A DNA stretch of 64,000 nt from positions 558,001 through 622,000 of the forward strand of contig NZ_CP040977.1 in the NCBI RefSeq assembly GCF_006364435.1, written 5' to 3'. Each line of letters opens with the position of its first letter. Within the stretch, counting starts at the first letter, position 1. The notes under the pieces were generated by a model. The model saw only the letters and a list, made by a program, of their open reading frames with translations. It made no database searches and was not told the origin of the DNA. Shown piece by piece: positions 9,865 to 18,706 of this stretch. The position numbers were made by a program, and so were the translations under genes. This DNA comes from Candidatus Methylopumilus universalis (GTDB taxonomy: Bacteria > Pseudomonadota > Gammaproteobacteria > Burkholderiales > Methylophilaceae).

Positions 9865-11574
9865 ATGAATTTAAGAGTTAGATTAAATCTTTTAATTACA
9901 GCCATCTTGCTGATCTTTTTTGTTTCAATGGGTTACACCATGATGAAAGGATCAAAAGAATCTATTCAAGAAGGTGTAGAGTCAGCTAATCGCGTGACGA
10001 TGCAGCTATTAGATACAGTCATCATAAGCTCATCTCAAAATCCAGAATGGGGCTATACCCATGACGTCTTAAAGAGATTTTTAGAAGAGCTAGGCCATGT
10101 TAGAAGCAGTAATATTTATTTATATACCCTTCAAGGCGAACTTCTTTACGCCTCCCCACTTTCTAAATATCGTATAAACGATCCCCCACCACCCAAATGG
10201 TTTGAATCTTCTCTAGCACCAAAAGAAGTTATAGATACCAGAACAGTAAGGTTTGGTAAGCTCATTGTAAAAACAAATCCTACCGGAGCTATAAAAGAGT
10301 CCTGGGCCAAGATGAAGCACTTCTTTTTGATCACGTGCGTATTTTTTGTATTGTTAAATATATTGGTGTATTGGATGCTTGGTTTTTGGTTGCGACCACT
10401 TGAACCAATGGTTGAGGCAATTACTAAAATGGGTGAAGGTGATTTTGAAGCGAGACTTCCTGATTTTAATCTTCCTGAATTTGCAGTCATAGCAAAAAAC
10501 TTTAATCGTATGGGCGATTCACTCCAAGCGAAAGTTCGCGAAAATCAAAGTCTCGCATTAATTGCCCAACAAACTGCAGATGCTATTGTTATTCACGATC
10601 TACAATCTAAAATTTCCTTTTGGAATGCTTCGGCAGAAAAAATATTTGGGTATTCTTCAAAAGAAATATTGGGGAAGTCTGCTTACGTTCTTACCACCAA
10701 AGCTCATGAAAATGAGTTAAGAAAAAGCTTTCAACTAATTCATTCAGGAAAAAATATCCATAATGTTGAAACACAAAGAACCAAGAAAAACGGAGAAGTG
10801 GTTGATGTCGCTATATCATTTTCGCCGCTTAAAGATCCTATAACTCATGAAATCATTGGTGATATTTGTAGCATGAGAGATATCAGTGAAAAGAAAATTG
10901 CAGAAGAGTCAAAATTAAAACTCGAAGAAAATAGAAAATTCACTCAATTAATTCAAAGTCATATTGAAGATGAAAGAAGAAGTTTGGCAAGAGAGCTGCA
11001 TGATGAATTAGGACAGTACGTATCCGCTATTAAGATATTCGCTTCTAATATTTCAAATAAGGCTAAAAAATTATCACCTGAAATTGAAAAAAATGCAGAC
11101 TCTGTCATCTCTGCTGCAAATCAGATTTATGATGGAATGCATAGTATTATTAAGCAGTTAAGACCAGGTTCTCTCGATAACCTGGGTTTAGCTGAAACCA
11201 TTAAAGACACAGTGAATACCTGGCAAAAACAATATGAACATTTAAAAATTCATTTGTTAATTAAAGGCGATCTTAATCATCTAAATGAAACTTTAAATAT
11301 TAATATTTATCGAATTATTCAGGAGGCTATGAATAATGCTTTAAAGCATTCTAAAGCTAAAGCGATTAACATTAATTTGGTATTAAATAAAAAAGGATTT
11401 TTGGAATTAAACTTTAGTGATGATGGTCAAGGTATGGATCTTAAAAAAGTAGATCAAACAAAAAATTTCGGTATTCTGGGTATGCAGGAGCGCATTCAAT
11501 CTTTGAATGGTTCGTTTGAATTAATTTCTAAAAAGAATCAAGGTACGCAGATTTTAATCTCTGTACCAACTTAA
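9865..11574 (+). CDS. Membrane sensor histidine kinase (NarX/MoxY-like, HAMP-PAS-HisKA_3-HATPase)
   Basis: Senses an unknown signal and phosphorylates the response regulator encoded 12 bp downstream. With the ATG at 9865 it is 569 aa. A GTG at 9823 would add 14 residues; I prefer the ATG because it begins just before the first membrane segment. Order: TM1 at about 6-26; a periplasmic domain of about 120 residues resembling the LapD/MoxY N-terminal domain; TM2 at 152-176; HAMP to about 230; PAS at about 236-345; H-box ARELHDELGQ with His379; then the N-box EAMNNALKHSKA and glycine loops DDGQGMD and FGILGMQERI. The kinase core is of the NarX/DegS type. The target genes cannot be read from sequence; control of methanol oxidation is a guess by analogy with MoxY. 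Confidence 0.88.
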   Translation: MNLRVRLNLLITAILLIFFVSMGYTMMKGSKESIQEGVESANRVTMQLLDTVIISSSQNPEWGYTHDVLKRFLEELGHVRSSNIYLYTLQGELLYASPLSKYRINDPPPPKWFESSLAPKEVIDTRTVRFGKLIVKTNPTGAIKESWAKMKHFFLITCVFFVLLNILVYWMLGFWLRPLEPMVEAITKMGEGDFEARLPDFNLPEFAVIAKNFNRMGDSLQAKVRENQSLALIAQQTADAIVIHDLQSKISFWNASAEKIFGYSSKEILGKSAYVLTTKAHENELRKSFQLIHSGKNIHNVETQRTKKNGEVVDVAISFSPLKDPITHEIIGDICSMRDISEKKIAEESKLKLEENRKFTQLIQSHIEDERRSLARELHDELGQYVSAIKIFASNISNKAKKLSPEIEKNADSVISAANQIYDGMHSIIKQLRPGSLDNLGLAETIKDTVNTWQKQYEHLKIHLLIKGDLNHLNETLNINIYRIIQEAMNNALKHSKAKAININLVLNKKGFLELNFSDDGQGMDLKKVDQTKNFGILGMQERIQSLNGSFELISKKNQGTQILISVPT

Positions 11575-11586
11575 AAAGGATATAGA

Positions 11587-12225
11587 TTGAGTCAAATTAA
11601 GATTTTGCTTGTCGACGATCATGCAGTAGTTCGCATGGGCTTTAAGATGCTTATAGAAGCCGAAGATGATATTACAGTCATCGGTGAAGCAGAGAGTGGT
11701 GAGGTTGCTATTAAATTATTTCAAGAATTGAAACCCGATATTATTGTGATGGATATCACAATGCCTGGTATCGGAGGTCTAGAAGCTATTGATCGTATTA
11801 TAGCTAAAGATAAAAATACCAAAATTCTTGTTTTATCAGCCCATGAAGATTCAGTTCATCCCAAGCGAGTGCTTAATGCTGGCGCGATGGGCTATTTGAC
11901 AAAAAGAAGTGCTGCGGAAGAGTTAATCAAAGCAATTAAATCTATTCATCAAGGAAAGCGTTATCTAGAGCCTAATATTGCGCAACAAATGGCTATTACA
12001 CAATTATCAGGAGAAACAAATCCAGTTGAAATTCTTTCAGACCGAGAGTTTGAAGTTTTTATAGCATTAGCTAAAGGTAAAAGTACAAATGAAATTGCAG
12101 ATACCTTATGTCTCAGTCCAAGAACAGTTGGTACGCATTTATATAATATTAAGCAAAAGTTAAATGCAAATAATTCAGCCGAGATTGCTTTGATCGCTAT
12201 TCGCTGCGGCTTAATTGATCCTTGA
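11587..12225 (+). CDS. LuxR/NarL-family response regulator
   Basis: DNA-binding partner of the sensor kinase just upstream. The 212-residue protein has a receiver domain with acidic pocket Asp10/Asp11 and phospho-acceptor Asp56 (IIVMDITMPG), a conserved Lys in GYLTKRS, and a LuxR-type helix-turn-helix at about 147-200 (LSDREFEVFIALAKGKSTNEIA). Translation starts with TTG, supported by AAAAAGGA a few bases upstream; no ATG fits the domain boundary. Its end overlaps the end of the convergent DMT transporter gene by 15 bp. Confidence 0.92.
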   Translation: MSQIKILLVDDHAVVRMGFKMLIEAEDDITVIGEAESGEVAIKLFQELKPDIIVMDITMPGIGGLEAIDRIIAKDKNTKILVLSAHEDSVHPKRVLNAGAMGYLTKRSAAEELIKAIKSIHQGKRYLEPNIAQQMAITQLSGETNPVEILSDREFEVFIALAKGKSTNEIADTLCLSPRTVGTHLYNIKQKLNANNSAEIALIAIRCGLIDP

Positions 12226-13074
12226 TTTCAAGCTAATATTTGAAGCGATAGCGCCACTTATAATAATCATAAGCGCGCCCAATACATCCTCAATCCTCAT
12301 TGACTCGTTAAAATAAAGAAGGCTGATAATGCCGGAAAAAACGATTGCTAGATAAGATAGCGTGCCTATGACAATAGAATTGCCAAGTCTGTATGCGCGT
12401 GTCATTGCAATTTGTGCAATGGTGGCAGACAAGCCAAGAGGGATTAATATCCAAATATCATTCCATACCAACTTTTGATAGTCGGTAAAACTAATCCACA
12501 ATCCCGATCCTATTGAGGATACAAGCGTAAAATAAAAGACAGTTCGCCAATCAGGCTCGTTAAGTTTGCTTAGCTGTATGACGTGAATGTAAGCCAAAGC
12601 AGCACCAATACCCGAGACCAATCCCACTAAACCCGCAAACCAACTTTGCCATTCGCCGTGGGGATCAAGAATTAATAAAGCGCCAGTAAAGCCAACGATT
12701 GTGCATATAAAAATCGATTTTTTTATTTTTTGGTGCGAGATAAAGGGCAAGAAAAATCCAAGAAATATAGGCGAGGTGTAATTGAGGGTCATGGCAGAGC
12801 CTAAATTGAGATGTGCGATGGCATAAAAGAAAAAAGCTAAAGATAAGAAACCTACGACACCGCGGTCAATTTGTTTTCTAAGGTGCGGTGTTTTAATTTC
12901 TTTGTGACTTATAACAATGTAAAGAAAAAGAAATACGAGACTTATAAATGAACGGTAGAACACAAGTTCAACACTAGAAAAATGTGTAGAACCAAGTTTT
13001 ACAAATGACCCCATGAGGGAAAAAAAGAAGGTCGCTATAATAATCCATAGCATGCCTTTTTTCTGATCTGTCAT
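12211..13074 (-). CDS. EamA/DMT-family transporter
   Basis: Inner-membrane drug/metabolite transporter with two EamA repeats and about ten hydrophobic segments; substrate unknown, probably export of a small metabolite. I start it at the ATG at 13074 (MTDQKKGMLW), giving 287 aa: this ATG overlaps the stop of the upstream Rieske gene as ATGA, typical of translational coupling. An ATG 30 bp further upstream is possible but lies deeper within that gene. The coupling suggests that the Rieske oxygenase and this permease act on related compounds; that is inference. Confidence 0.87.
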   Translation of the reverse strand: MTDQKKGMLWIIIATFFFSLMGSFVKLGSTHFSSVELVFYRSFISLVFLFLYIVISHKEIKTPHLRKQIDRGVVGFLSLAFFFYAIAHLNLGSAMTLNYTSPIFLGFFLPFISHQKIKKSIFICTIVGFTGALLILDPHGEWQSWFAGLVGLVSGIGAALAYIHVIQLSKLNEPDWRTVFYFTLVSSIGSGLWISFTDYQKLVWNDIWILIPLGLSATIAQIAMTRAYRLGNSIVIGTLSYLAIVFSGIISLLYFNESMRIEDVLGALMIIISGAIASNISLKSRIN

Positions 13075-14189
13075 AGATGGGAAGACATTTCTGTTTGATA
13101 CCACTGATGAAAATGTTTTAAGCCATCTTCCAATGGTTCGTGATAAGGGCCCATATCTTCTTGTTTGTTTTTGAAAAGTGAGCGTCTTCCCTCATGCATT
13201 TTTTCACAAATAATTTTATCTTCAAGAGCAGTTTCGTTATAGGCAGCTTGTTGCGCAGTAATATAGTCTTGATCAAAGAGAATGGTTTCTTCTGGATAAT
13301 AAAACTCAATAATATTTCTGCAATGATCGGCTTCATCAGGAATGAGATGAGAGACGACGATAACATTCGGATACCATTCGATCATGAAAAAAGGATAAAT
13401 CGTTAGCCAAATTGCTCCAAATGGTGGTTTTGAATGCCCACTTTGCTCATTGATTTTGGATTTCCAAAGGTCATAAACTTTAGAGCTTTTTGAGTGATTT
13501 TTTTCTCTAAAAGGTACTTTTTGAATAGATGAAAATGCTTTAAATTCCCATGATAAATCATCACAATCTACGATGTTATTAAGACCGGGGTGAAATGCCC
13601 AAACATGATAGTCCTCAAGATAAACCTCAATAAATGTTTTCCAATTAAAATCGTAATGATCAATTTTGACGCTATGAAGTTTATATGCATCAAAATTCAA
13701 TAATTGATTTAATTGTTTAAACTCCATTGCATCTTTGACATTTATCGATGACTGCTTATATGTTTGTTTAAAAATGAGATTGTGAATTTCTTCGGCTGGA
13801 AATGACTCTAAGTTTAAGCATGGATTTTCCTTGAAGTAGGGCGCGCCTTCCAATGTGCCATCAAGCCCATAAGTCCAACGATGAAGAGGGCAGACAATAT
13901 GCGAAGCTGAACCTTGATTTTCCAGCATAAGCGCTTGTCTATGACGACAAACGTTACTTAATACGTTAATTTTGCCGTTATTATTTACAAGCACTGCTGA
14001 TTTATTAAGCGCTTCTAGAACATGGTAATTACCGTGTTGAGGCACCATTAGCCGATGACCTAAATATTTTGGATATTTATCGAAAATTACTTTTTTTTCT
14101 ATTTCGAAAATATGAGGGTCTATATAGCTATGAACAGGTAGCTGACTAAAATTCTTAGCTTTGGAATCAACCGTCTTGAGTGTCAACAT
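13071..14189 (-). CDS. Rieske [2Fe-2S] ring-hydroxylating oxygenase alpha-subunit-like protein
   Basis: A 372-residue non-heme iron oxygenase. The Rieske cluster ligands are Cys81, His83, Cys100 and His103 (NVCRHRQALML and HIVCPLHRWTYG). The mononuclear iron site follows in IEVYLEDYHVWAFHPGL, with the usual His-x4-His spacing, and a further acidic region lies in ETALEDKIICEKMHEG. Overall layout resembles the choline monooxygenase/aromatic dioxygenase branch, but the substrate cannot be read. No reductase or beta subunit is adjacent, so electron supply must come from elsewhere. It is coupled by ATGA overlap to a DMT transporter and divergent from the small membrane gene pair at 14362. Confidence 0.85.
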   Translation of the reverse strand: MLTLKTVDSKAKNFSQLPVHSYIDPHIFEIEKKVIFDKYPKYLGHRLMVPQHGNYHVLEALNKSAVLVNNNGKINVLSNVCRHRQALMLENQGSASHIVCPLHRWTYGLDGTLEGAPYFKENPCLNLESFPAEEIHNLIFKQTYKQSSINVKDAMEFKQLNQLLNFDAYKLHSVKIDHYDFNWKTFIEVYLEDYHVWAFHPGLNNIVDCDDLSWEFKAFSSIQKVPFREKNHSKSSKVYDLWKSKINEQSGHSKPPFGAIWLTIYPFFMIEWYPNVIVVSHLIPDEADHCRNIIEFYYPEETILFDQDYITAQQAAYNETALEDKIICEKMHEGRRSLFKNKQEDMGPYHEPLEDGLKHFHQWYQTEMSSHL

Positions 14190-14293
14190 ACGAGATTATT
14201 ATGTATTAGGAAATGATTTTTAAAAACTAGGGCAATTTTGCCTTAAATCGGTTTTTTTGCAAACTTAATTCGCCTTTTAAGCCCGCTATCTTG

Positions 14294-14312
14294 CTTAAAT
14301 CGGGTATTTAAG
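14294..14312. promoter_or_regulatory. Dyad element in the divergent Rieske / small-membrane-protein intergenic region
   Basis: CTTAAAT - 5 nt - ATTTAAG is a perfect 7-bp inverted repeat at 14294-14300 and 14306-14312, about 50 bp before the 31-codon gene. The string CTTAAATCGG also occurs at 14242-14251, so the half-site is repeated 52 bp apart. The whole 14190-14361 gap must hold divergent promoters. The dyad could be an operator; no regulator is identified. Confidence 0.3.
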
Positions 14313-14361
14313 CTACTCTCATTCTTTGAATATTTATGCATTTTTTTAGAGGAGTTTTTAG

Positions 14362-14457
14362 ATGAAAAATCCACTTGATTCAATTTTAGGAACAATCATT
14401 TCAGGCTTGGTTCTAACGCTAGTGCTCTACGTTTTTCTTAAAAACTTTATTTTGTAG
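14362..14457 (+). CDS. Small single-pass membrane protein (31 aa)
   Basis: An open frame of 31 codons, beginning MKNPLDSILGTIISG and ending FLKNFIL, with one hydrophobic segment at about residues 8-26 flanked by lysines. A strong Shine-Dalgarno AGAGGAG lies at 14348-14354, 7 bp before the ATG. The stop codon TAG is embedded in the next Shine-Dalgarno (TAGGAG) of the PuuD-like gene, which starts 11 bp later, so the two are almost certainly one translational unit. I do not recognise a family. It may be a small accessory subunit of the four-helix membrane protein next to it. Confidence 0.7.
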   Translation: MKNPLDSILGTIISGLVLTLVLYVFLKNFIL

Positions 14458-14468
14458 GAGTTTGAATA

Positions 14469-14960
14469 ATGGAATTTATACCTGGACTTGCTAGATGGCT
14501 TCATGTTGTAGCCGGTATTACATGGATTGGTTTACTTTATTACTTTAACTTAGTGCAAATTCCTGCATTAAAAGACGCAGCTGCAGATGGGTCAGCGGGC
14601 GGTATCACAAAGCATGTTGCACCTCGTGCTTTATTATGGTTTAGATGGGCTGCTGTAGCAACTTGGTTAGCAGGCGCTGCAATTCTGCAAGAAAATTTCA
14701 TTGCTGCATTTACATTGCAAACTGGCTACGAAGGTATTGGCATAGGTTCTTGGTTAGGCACGATCATGCTATTTAATGTGTGGGTTTTAATTTGGCCAAA
14801 CCAACAAAAGATTCTGGGTATGGTTCAAGCTACTGATGATGAAAAAGCAAAAGCTCGCAGAGTCGCATTTCTAGCATCAAGAACCAACTTAATGCTTTCT
14901 CTCCCAATGCTTTTCTTTATGGCAAATGGATTGAGTCATCGCGCATTAATCGGTCTTTAA
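14469..14960 (+). CDS. PuuD-type (urate oxidase N-terminal) membrane protein
   Basis: A 163-residue integral membrane protein with four hydrophobic segments: about 5-28 (ARWLHVVAGITWIGLLYYFNL), 52-72, 92-115 and 138-155. It resembles the N-terminal membrane domain of urate hydroxylase PuuD (Urate_ox_N), but the cytochrome c domain that full PuuD carries is absent. Histidines near the membrane ends (RWLHVVAG, GLSHRAL) could hold heme. Urate oxidation is doubtful because no purine-degradation genes are nearby; a redox membrane subunit is a safer description. It follows the 31-residue gene by 11 bp and is closed by a strong inverted repeat. Confidence 0.72.
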   Translation: MEFIPGLARWLHVVAGITWIGLLYYFNLVQIPALKDAAADGSAGGITKHVAPRALLWFRWAAVATWLAGAAILQENFIAAFTLQTGYEGIGIGSWLGTIMLFNVWVLIWPNQQKILGMVQATDDEKAKARRVAFLASRTNLMLSLPMLFFMANGLSHRALIGL

Positions 14961-14976
14961 TTTAATTTAAGCTGAA

Positions 14977-15004
14977 ACAAACGGAGGCTTAAGCCTCCGT
15001 TTGT
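14977..15004 (+). terminator. Perfect inverted repeat, probable intrinsic terminator
   Basis: ACAAACGGAGGCTT directly followed by its reverse complement AAGCCTCCGTTTGT: a 14-bp perfect palindrome, realistically a 12-bp stem with a TTAA loop, 16 bp after the PuuD-like gene. The following GTTTAT is only a modest U tract on the plus strand. On the minus strand the flank reads GTTTC. It separates the membrane gene pair from the arginine genes. Confidence 0.75.
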
Positions 15005-15026
15005 GTTTATAAGTACGGAAAATTGT

Positions 15027-16205
15027 ATGTCAAAAATGATGGATACTTACGCTAGACAACCCGTAACCTTTGAAAAAGGCCAAGGCGTTTGGCTATGGGC
15101 TAAAGATGGTAAAAAGTATTTGGATGCACTATCCGGGGTAGCTGTAAACGGCTTAGGCCATACACACCCAAAATTAATCAAAGCCATTAGCGAGCAAATA
15201 TCACGACTCATTCACGTATCTAATGTTTACCATATTGCTGAACAAGAAAAATTGGCTGAAAAGCTCACAGCAATTTCTGGCATGGATAATGTATTTTTCT
15301 GTAATTCAGGATGCGAAGCGAATGAAGCGGCTATCAAATTAGCAAGGCTTTATGGACATCAAAATGGCATTGATACGCCAGAAATTATAGTAATGGAAAA
15401 AGCGTTTCATGGTCGAACGATGGCAACGTTATCAGCGACTGGTAATCGAAAAACACAAGCTGGCTTCGAGCCTCTTGTGGGCGGATTCATTCGAGTAGCT
15501 TTTGATGATTTAGAAGCCATTCAGCAGATTGCTTCAAGAAAAAATAATGTAGTTGCAATTCTTGTCGAGCCGATTCAGGGCGAGGGTGGTATTAATATCC
15601 CAAACAATATTCAAAATTATCTCAAAGGTTTAAGGGACATCTGTGACCAGCACAATTGGTTATTAATGTTAGATGAAGTACAAGGCGGTATTGGCAGAAC
15701 TGGAAAGTGGTTTGTGCATCAACATAGCTCTATTAAGCCTGATGTCATGACGCTTGCGAAAGGCTTAGGTTCTGGCGTGCCTATTGGCGCTTGTCTTGCA
15801 AAAGGGAAAGCAAGCCATGTCTTTACACCAGGTAAGCATGGATCTACATTTGGTGGTAATCCATTAGCAACTGCTGCAGGTTTCGCAACATTAAATATTA
15901 TTGAAGAGGATAAGCTTTGTAATCATGCATTAAAAATGGGGACACTAATTAATGAAGAATTTACTAAGCAATTAAAAGATTGCCCTCAAGTTAAAGTGGT
16001 TCGTAACTTAGGTCTCATGATCGGTATAGAGTTTGATCAGCCATGCGGTGAATTAACCAAATTAGCTTTAGATGAAGGGCTGCTTATTAATGTGACAGCG
16101 GAGAAAGTGATTCGTCTTTTACCGCCTCTGATTATTAAAGAAGAGGAAGTGTTGGAACTTGTAGAAAGATTATCCAAAGTGATTAAATTTTTTTTAGCAA
16201 AGTAA
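15027..16205 (+). CDS. argD: Acetylornithine aminotransferase
   Basis: PLP-dependent transamination of N-acetylglutamate semialdehyde to N-acetylornithine in arginine synthesis. I start it at the ATG at 15027 (MSKMMDTYARQPVTF), giving 392 aa, because the GTG at 15003 lies inside the terminator hairpin. PLP features: FCNSGCEANEAAIKLAR, the LLMLDEVQGGIGRTG aspartate motif and the Schiff-base lysine in MTLAKGLGSGVPIGA. It is the first gene of a rightward argD-argF-argG run. Family members may also serve as succinyldiaminopimelate aminotransferase in lysine synthesis. Confidence 0.95.
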   Translation: MSKMMDTYARQPVTFEKGQGVWLWAKDGKKYLDALSGVAVNGLGHTHPKLIKAISEQISRLIHVSNVYHIAEQEKLAEKLTAISGMDNVFFCNSGCEANEAAIKLARLYGHQNGIDTPEIIVMEKAFHGRTMATLSATGNRKTQAGFEPLVGGFIRVAFDDLEAIQQIASRKNNVVAILVEPIQGEGGINIPNNIQNYLKGLRDICDQHNWLLMLDEVQGGIGRTGKWFVHQHSSIKPDVMTLAKGLGSGVPIGACLAKGKASHVFTPGKHGSTFGGNPLATAAGFATLNIIEEDKLCNHALKMGTLINEEFTKQLKDCPQVKVVRNLGLMIGIEFDQPCGELTKLALDEGLLINVTAEKVIRLLPPLIIKEEEVLELVERLSKVIKFFLAK

Positions 16206-16224
16206 TATAAGCAGAATTTCCTTT

Positions 16225-17148
16225 ATGAAAACAAAACATTTTTTAAGATTTAATGATCTCAAGCGAGATGAGTTTGAATATATTTTCGCGAGAGCAAGTT
16301 GGATCAAAAAACAATTTAAAGAGTACAAGCAGTACTGGCCTCTTGTCGACAGAACTTTAGTAATGATTTTTGAAAAAGCTAGCACTCGGACGAGGTTATC
16401 GTTTGAAGCAGGCATTCAACAGTTAGGCGGCTCAGCAATTTATTTAAATACGAGAGACTCTCAATTAGGAAGGGGTGAGCCTGTAGAGGATGCAGGACAG
16501 GTTATTTCCCGCATGTGTGACCTTGTGATGATCCGAACATTTGAGCAAGACATCATTGACCGATTTGCACAAAACTCGAGAGTGCCTGTGATTAATGGAT
16601 TAACCAACGAATATCATCCATGCCAAATTCTTGCAGATATTTTTACCTATATTGAACATAGAGGCTCCATTCAAGGCAAAACAGTTGCATGGATTGGTGA
16701 TTCGAATAATGTATGTAATACATGGCTCCAAGCGGCTGAGGTATTAGATTTTAATGTGCATGTTTCTACGCCTAAAGGTTATGAGGTTGAAGTTGAGCGA
16801 GCAGGCTTATACGGCGATAAACATTTTGAAGAATTTGAAGACCCTATGGATGCAGCGAAAGACGCTGAGATTGTTACAACTGATGTATGGACGAGTATGG
16901 GATTTGAATCTGAAAATGAAGAACGTTTAAAAGATTTTGCAGATTGGCAAGTAGATCAGGAGATGATGTCAGTTGCATCATCAAATGCATTGTTTATGCA
17001 TTGTCTTCCAGCACATCGAGGTGAGGAAGTCACAGCAGAAGTTATTGACGGTACTCAAAGTGTTGTATGGGACGAGGCTGAAAATCGTCTTCATGTTCAA
17101 AAAGCATTAATGGAGTACCTGTTATTAGGAAAAATGAAAAATGAGTGA
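16225..17148 (+). CDS. argF: Ornithine carbamoyltransferase
   Basis: Forms citrulline from ornithine and carbamoyl phosphate. The 307-residue protein shows the carbamoyl-phosphate loop STRTR at 53-57, the HPCQILADI motif and the ornithine-binding [11 protein letters not shown] near the C-terminus. It starts 19 bp after argD and overlaps argG by 8 bp, so the arginine genes are tightly coupled. Confidence 0.97.
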   Translation: MKTKHFLRFNDLKRDEFEYIFARASWIKKQFKEYKQYWPLVDRTLVMIFEKASTRTRLSFEAGIQQLGGSAIYLNTRDSQLGRGEPVEDAGQVISRMCDLVMIRTFEQDIIDRFAQNSRVPVINGLTNEYHPCQILADIFTYIEHRGSIQGKTVAWIGDSNNVCNTWLQAAEVLDFNVHVSTPKGYEVEVERAGLYGDKHFEEFEDPMDAAKDAEIVTTDVWTSMGFESENEERLKDFADWQVDQEMMSVASSNALFMHCLPAHRGEEVTAEVIDGTQSVVWDEAENRLHVQKALMEYLLLGKMKNE

Positions 17149-18355
17149 TATTAAAAAAGTTGTTTTAGCTTACTCCGGTGGATTAGACACGTCAGTTATT
17201 TTGAAGTGGCTACAAGAAACCTATCAATGCGAAGTGGTAACTTTTACAGCCGATTTAGGGCAAGGTGATGAGCTAGAGCCTGCAAAAGAAAAAGCTAAAG
17301 CTGCCGGCGTCAAAGAAATATTTATTGAAGACTTGAAAGAAGAATTTGTTCGAGACTTTGTATTCCCAATGTTTAGAGCAAATGCTGTTTATGAAGGTGA
17401 ATACTTGCTTGGCACTTCAATTGCAAGACCGCTTATAGCAAAACGTTTAATTGAGCTTGCTAAAAAAACAAATGCAGATGCTATTTCTCATGGCGCGACA
17501 GGTAAAGGGAATGATCAGGTTCGCTTCGAATTAGGAGCGTATGCACTTAATCCTGATATTAAAATTATTGCACCATGGCGTGAGTGGGATTTACTTAGTC
17601 GAGAAAAACTACTTCAGTTCGCTGTCAAAAATAATATTCCAGTGGAGATGAAGCATAAAAATGGTGGAAGCCCTTACAGTATGGATGCCAATTTATTGCA
17701 TATTTCTTATGAAGGGCGTCATTTAGAAAATCCTGGCGCTGAGCCTGAAGAAGATATGTGGCGATGGACTGTAAGTCCTGAAAAGGCACCTAATGAATCT
17801 GAAACGATTGAGATTCAATTCAAAAAAGGTGACCCAGTGAGTCTTAATGGCAAAACCATGAAGGCGCATGAACTATTAGCGGCTCTTAATCAATTAGGCG
17901 GTAAGCACGGTATAGGCAGATTAGATCTTGTAGAGAATCGATATGTAGGTATGAAATCTCGAGGCTGTTATGAAACACCCGGCGGCAGTATTTTACTAAA
18001 AGCGCATCGAGCAATTGAATCTATAACACTAGATCGTGAAGTGGCTCATCTTAAAGATGACTTGATGCCAAGATTTGCTTCTTTGATTTATAACGGCTAC
18101 TGGTGGAGTCCTGAGAGGCTTGCATTACAAACACTCATCGACCATACGCAAAATAATGTGAATGGTTGGGTTAAATTGAAGCTTTATAAAGGCAATGTGA
18201 GTGTGATTGGAAGAGATAGTGCAACAGACTCTCTTTTTGATACATCCATTGCAACATTTGAAGATGACGGAGGCGCATACGATCAAAAAGATGCGGCAGG
18301 GTTTATTAAACTCAATGCTTTAAGAATGAGAATCGCAGCAAAAATTAAAAAATAA
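17141..18355 (+). CDS. argG: Argininosuccinate synthase
   Basis: Condenses citrulline and aspartate using ATP. The 404-residue length matches the family. The N-terminal P-loop reads [17 protein letters not shown], and the citrulline/aspartate-binding [13 protein letters not shown] and [22 protein letters not shown] blocks are intact. The start codon lies within the last codons of argF (8-bp overlap). argH is not in the window. Confidence 0.98.
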   Translation: MSDIKKVVLAYSGGLDTSVILKWLQETYQCEVVTFTADLGQGDELEPAKEKAKAAGVKEIFIEDLKEEFVRDFVFPMFRANAVYEGEYLLGTSIARPLIAKRLIELAKKTNADAISHGATGKGNDQVRFELGAYALNPDIKIIAPWREWDLLSREKLLQFAVKNNIPVEMKHKNGGSPYSMDANLLHISYEGRHLENPGAEPEEDMWRWTVSPEKAPNESETIEIQFKKGDPVSLNGKTMKAHELLAALNQLGGKHGIGRLDLVENRYVGMKSRGCYETPGGSILLKAHRAIESITLDREVAHLKDDLMPRFASLIYNGYWWSPERLALQTLIDHTQNNVNGWVKLKLYKGNVSVIGRDSATDSLFDTSIATFEDDGGAYDQKDAAGFIKLNALRMRIAAKIKK

Positions 18356-18366
18356 GGTGAATTTAA

Positions 18367-18678
18367 ATGGCTCAATTTGACAATGTAAGTGTAAAGAAAA
18401 AAGCAAATATTTATTTTGATGGTAAATGTGTGAGTCATACCATTCTTCTTCCAAATGGAACAAGAAGTACGGTCGGCGTAATTTTTCCAAGCACATTAAC
18501 TTTCAATACTCAGGCGGCTGAAGTGATGGAAATTCTTGCTGGCCAGTGCCGCGTAAAATTACATGGCGCTTCTGAATGGGTCGAGTTTAAAGAAGATCAA
18601 AAATTTTCTGTACCCGCAAATTCATCATTTGAAATTGAAACATCAGACACACTTCACTATGTTTGTCATTTCGAATAA
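18367..18678 (+). CDS. ppnP: Pyrimidine/purine nucleoside phosphorylase (YaiE/DUF1255)
   Basis: A small cupin-fold enzyme that phosphorolyses several nucleosides in E. coli. The 103-residue protein has the family blocks [30 protein letters not shown] and [18 protein letters not shown] at the argG stop serves as ribosome-binding site, 11 bp after that gene, so it is probably the last gene of the arg transcript or is read through into yajQ. Function is by family. Confidence 0.88.
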   Translation: MAQFDNVSVKKKANIYFDGKCVSHTILLPNGTRSTVGVIFPSTLTFNTQAAEVMEILAGQCRVKLHGASEWVEFKEDQKFSVPANSSFEIETSDTLHYVCHFE

Positions 18679-18706
18679 ATAAATTTTTTAAGTAAGGAGA
18701 TTTTGT

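Noticed and set aside
15003-15026. GTG start for argD at 15003
   Set aside because: It falls within the 3' arm of the terminator hairpin and adds eight residues not expected in the family; the ATG at 15027 gives the usual N-terminus.
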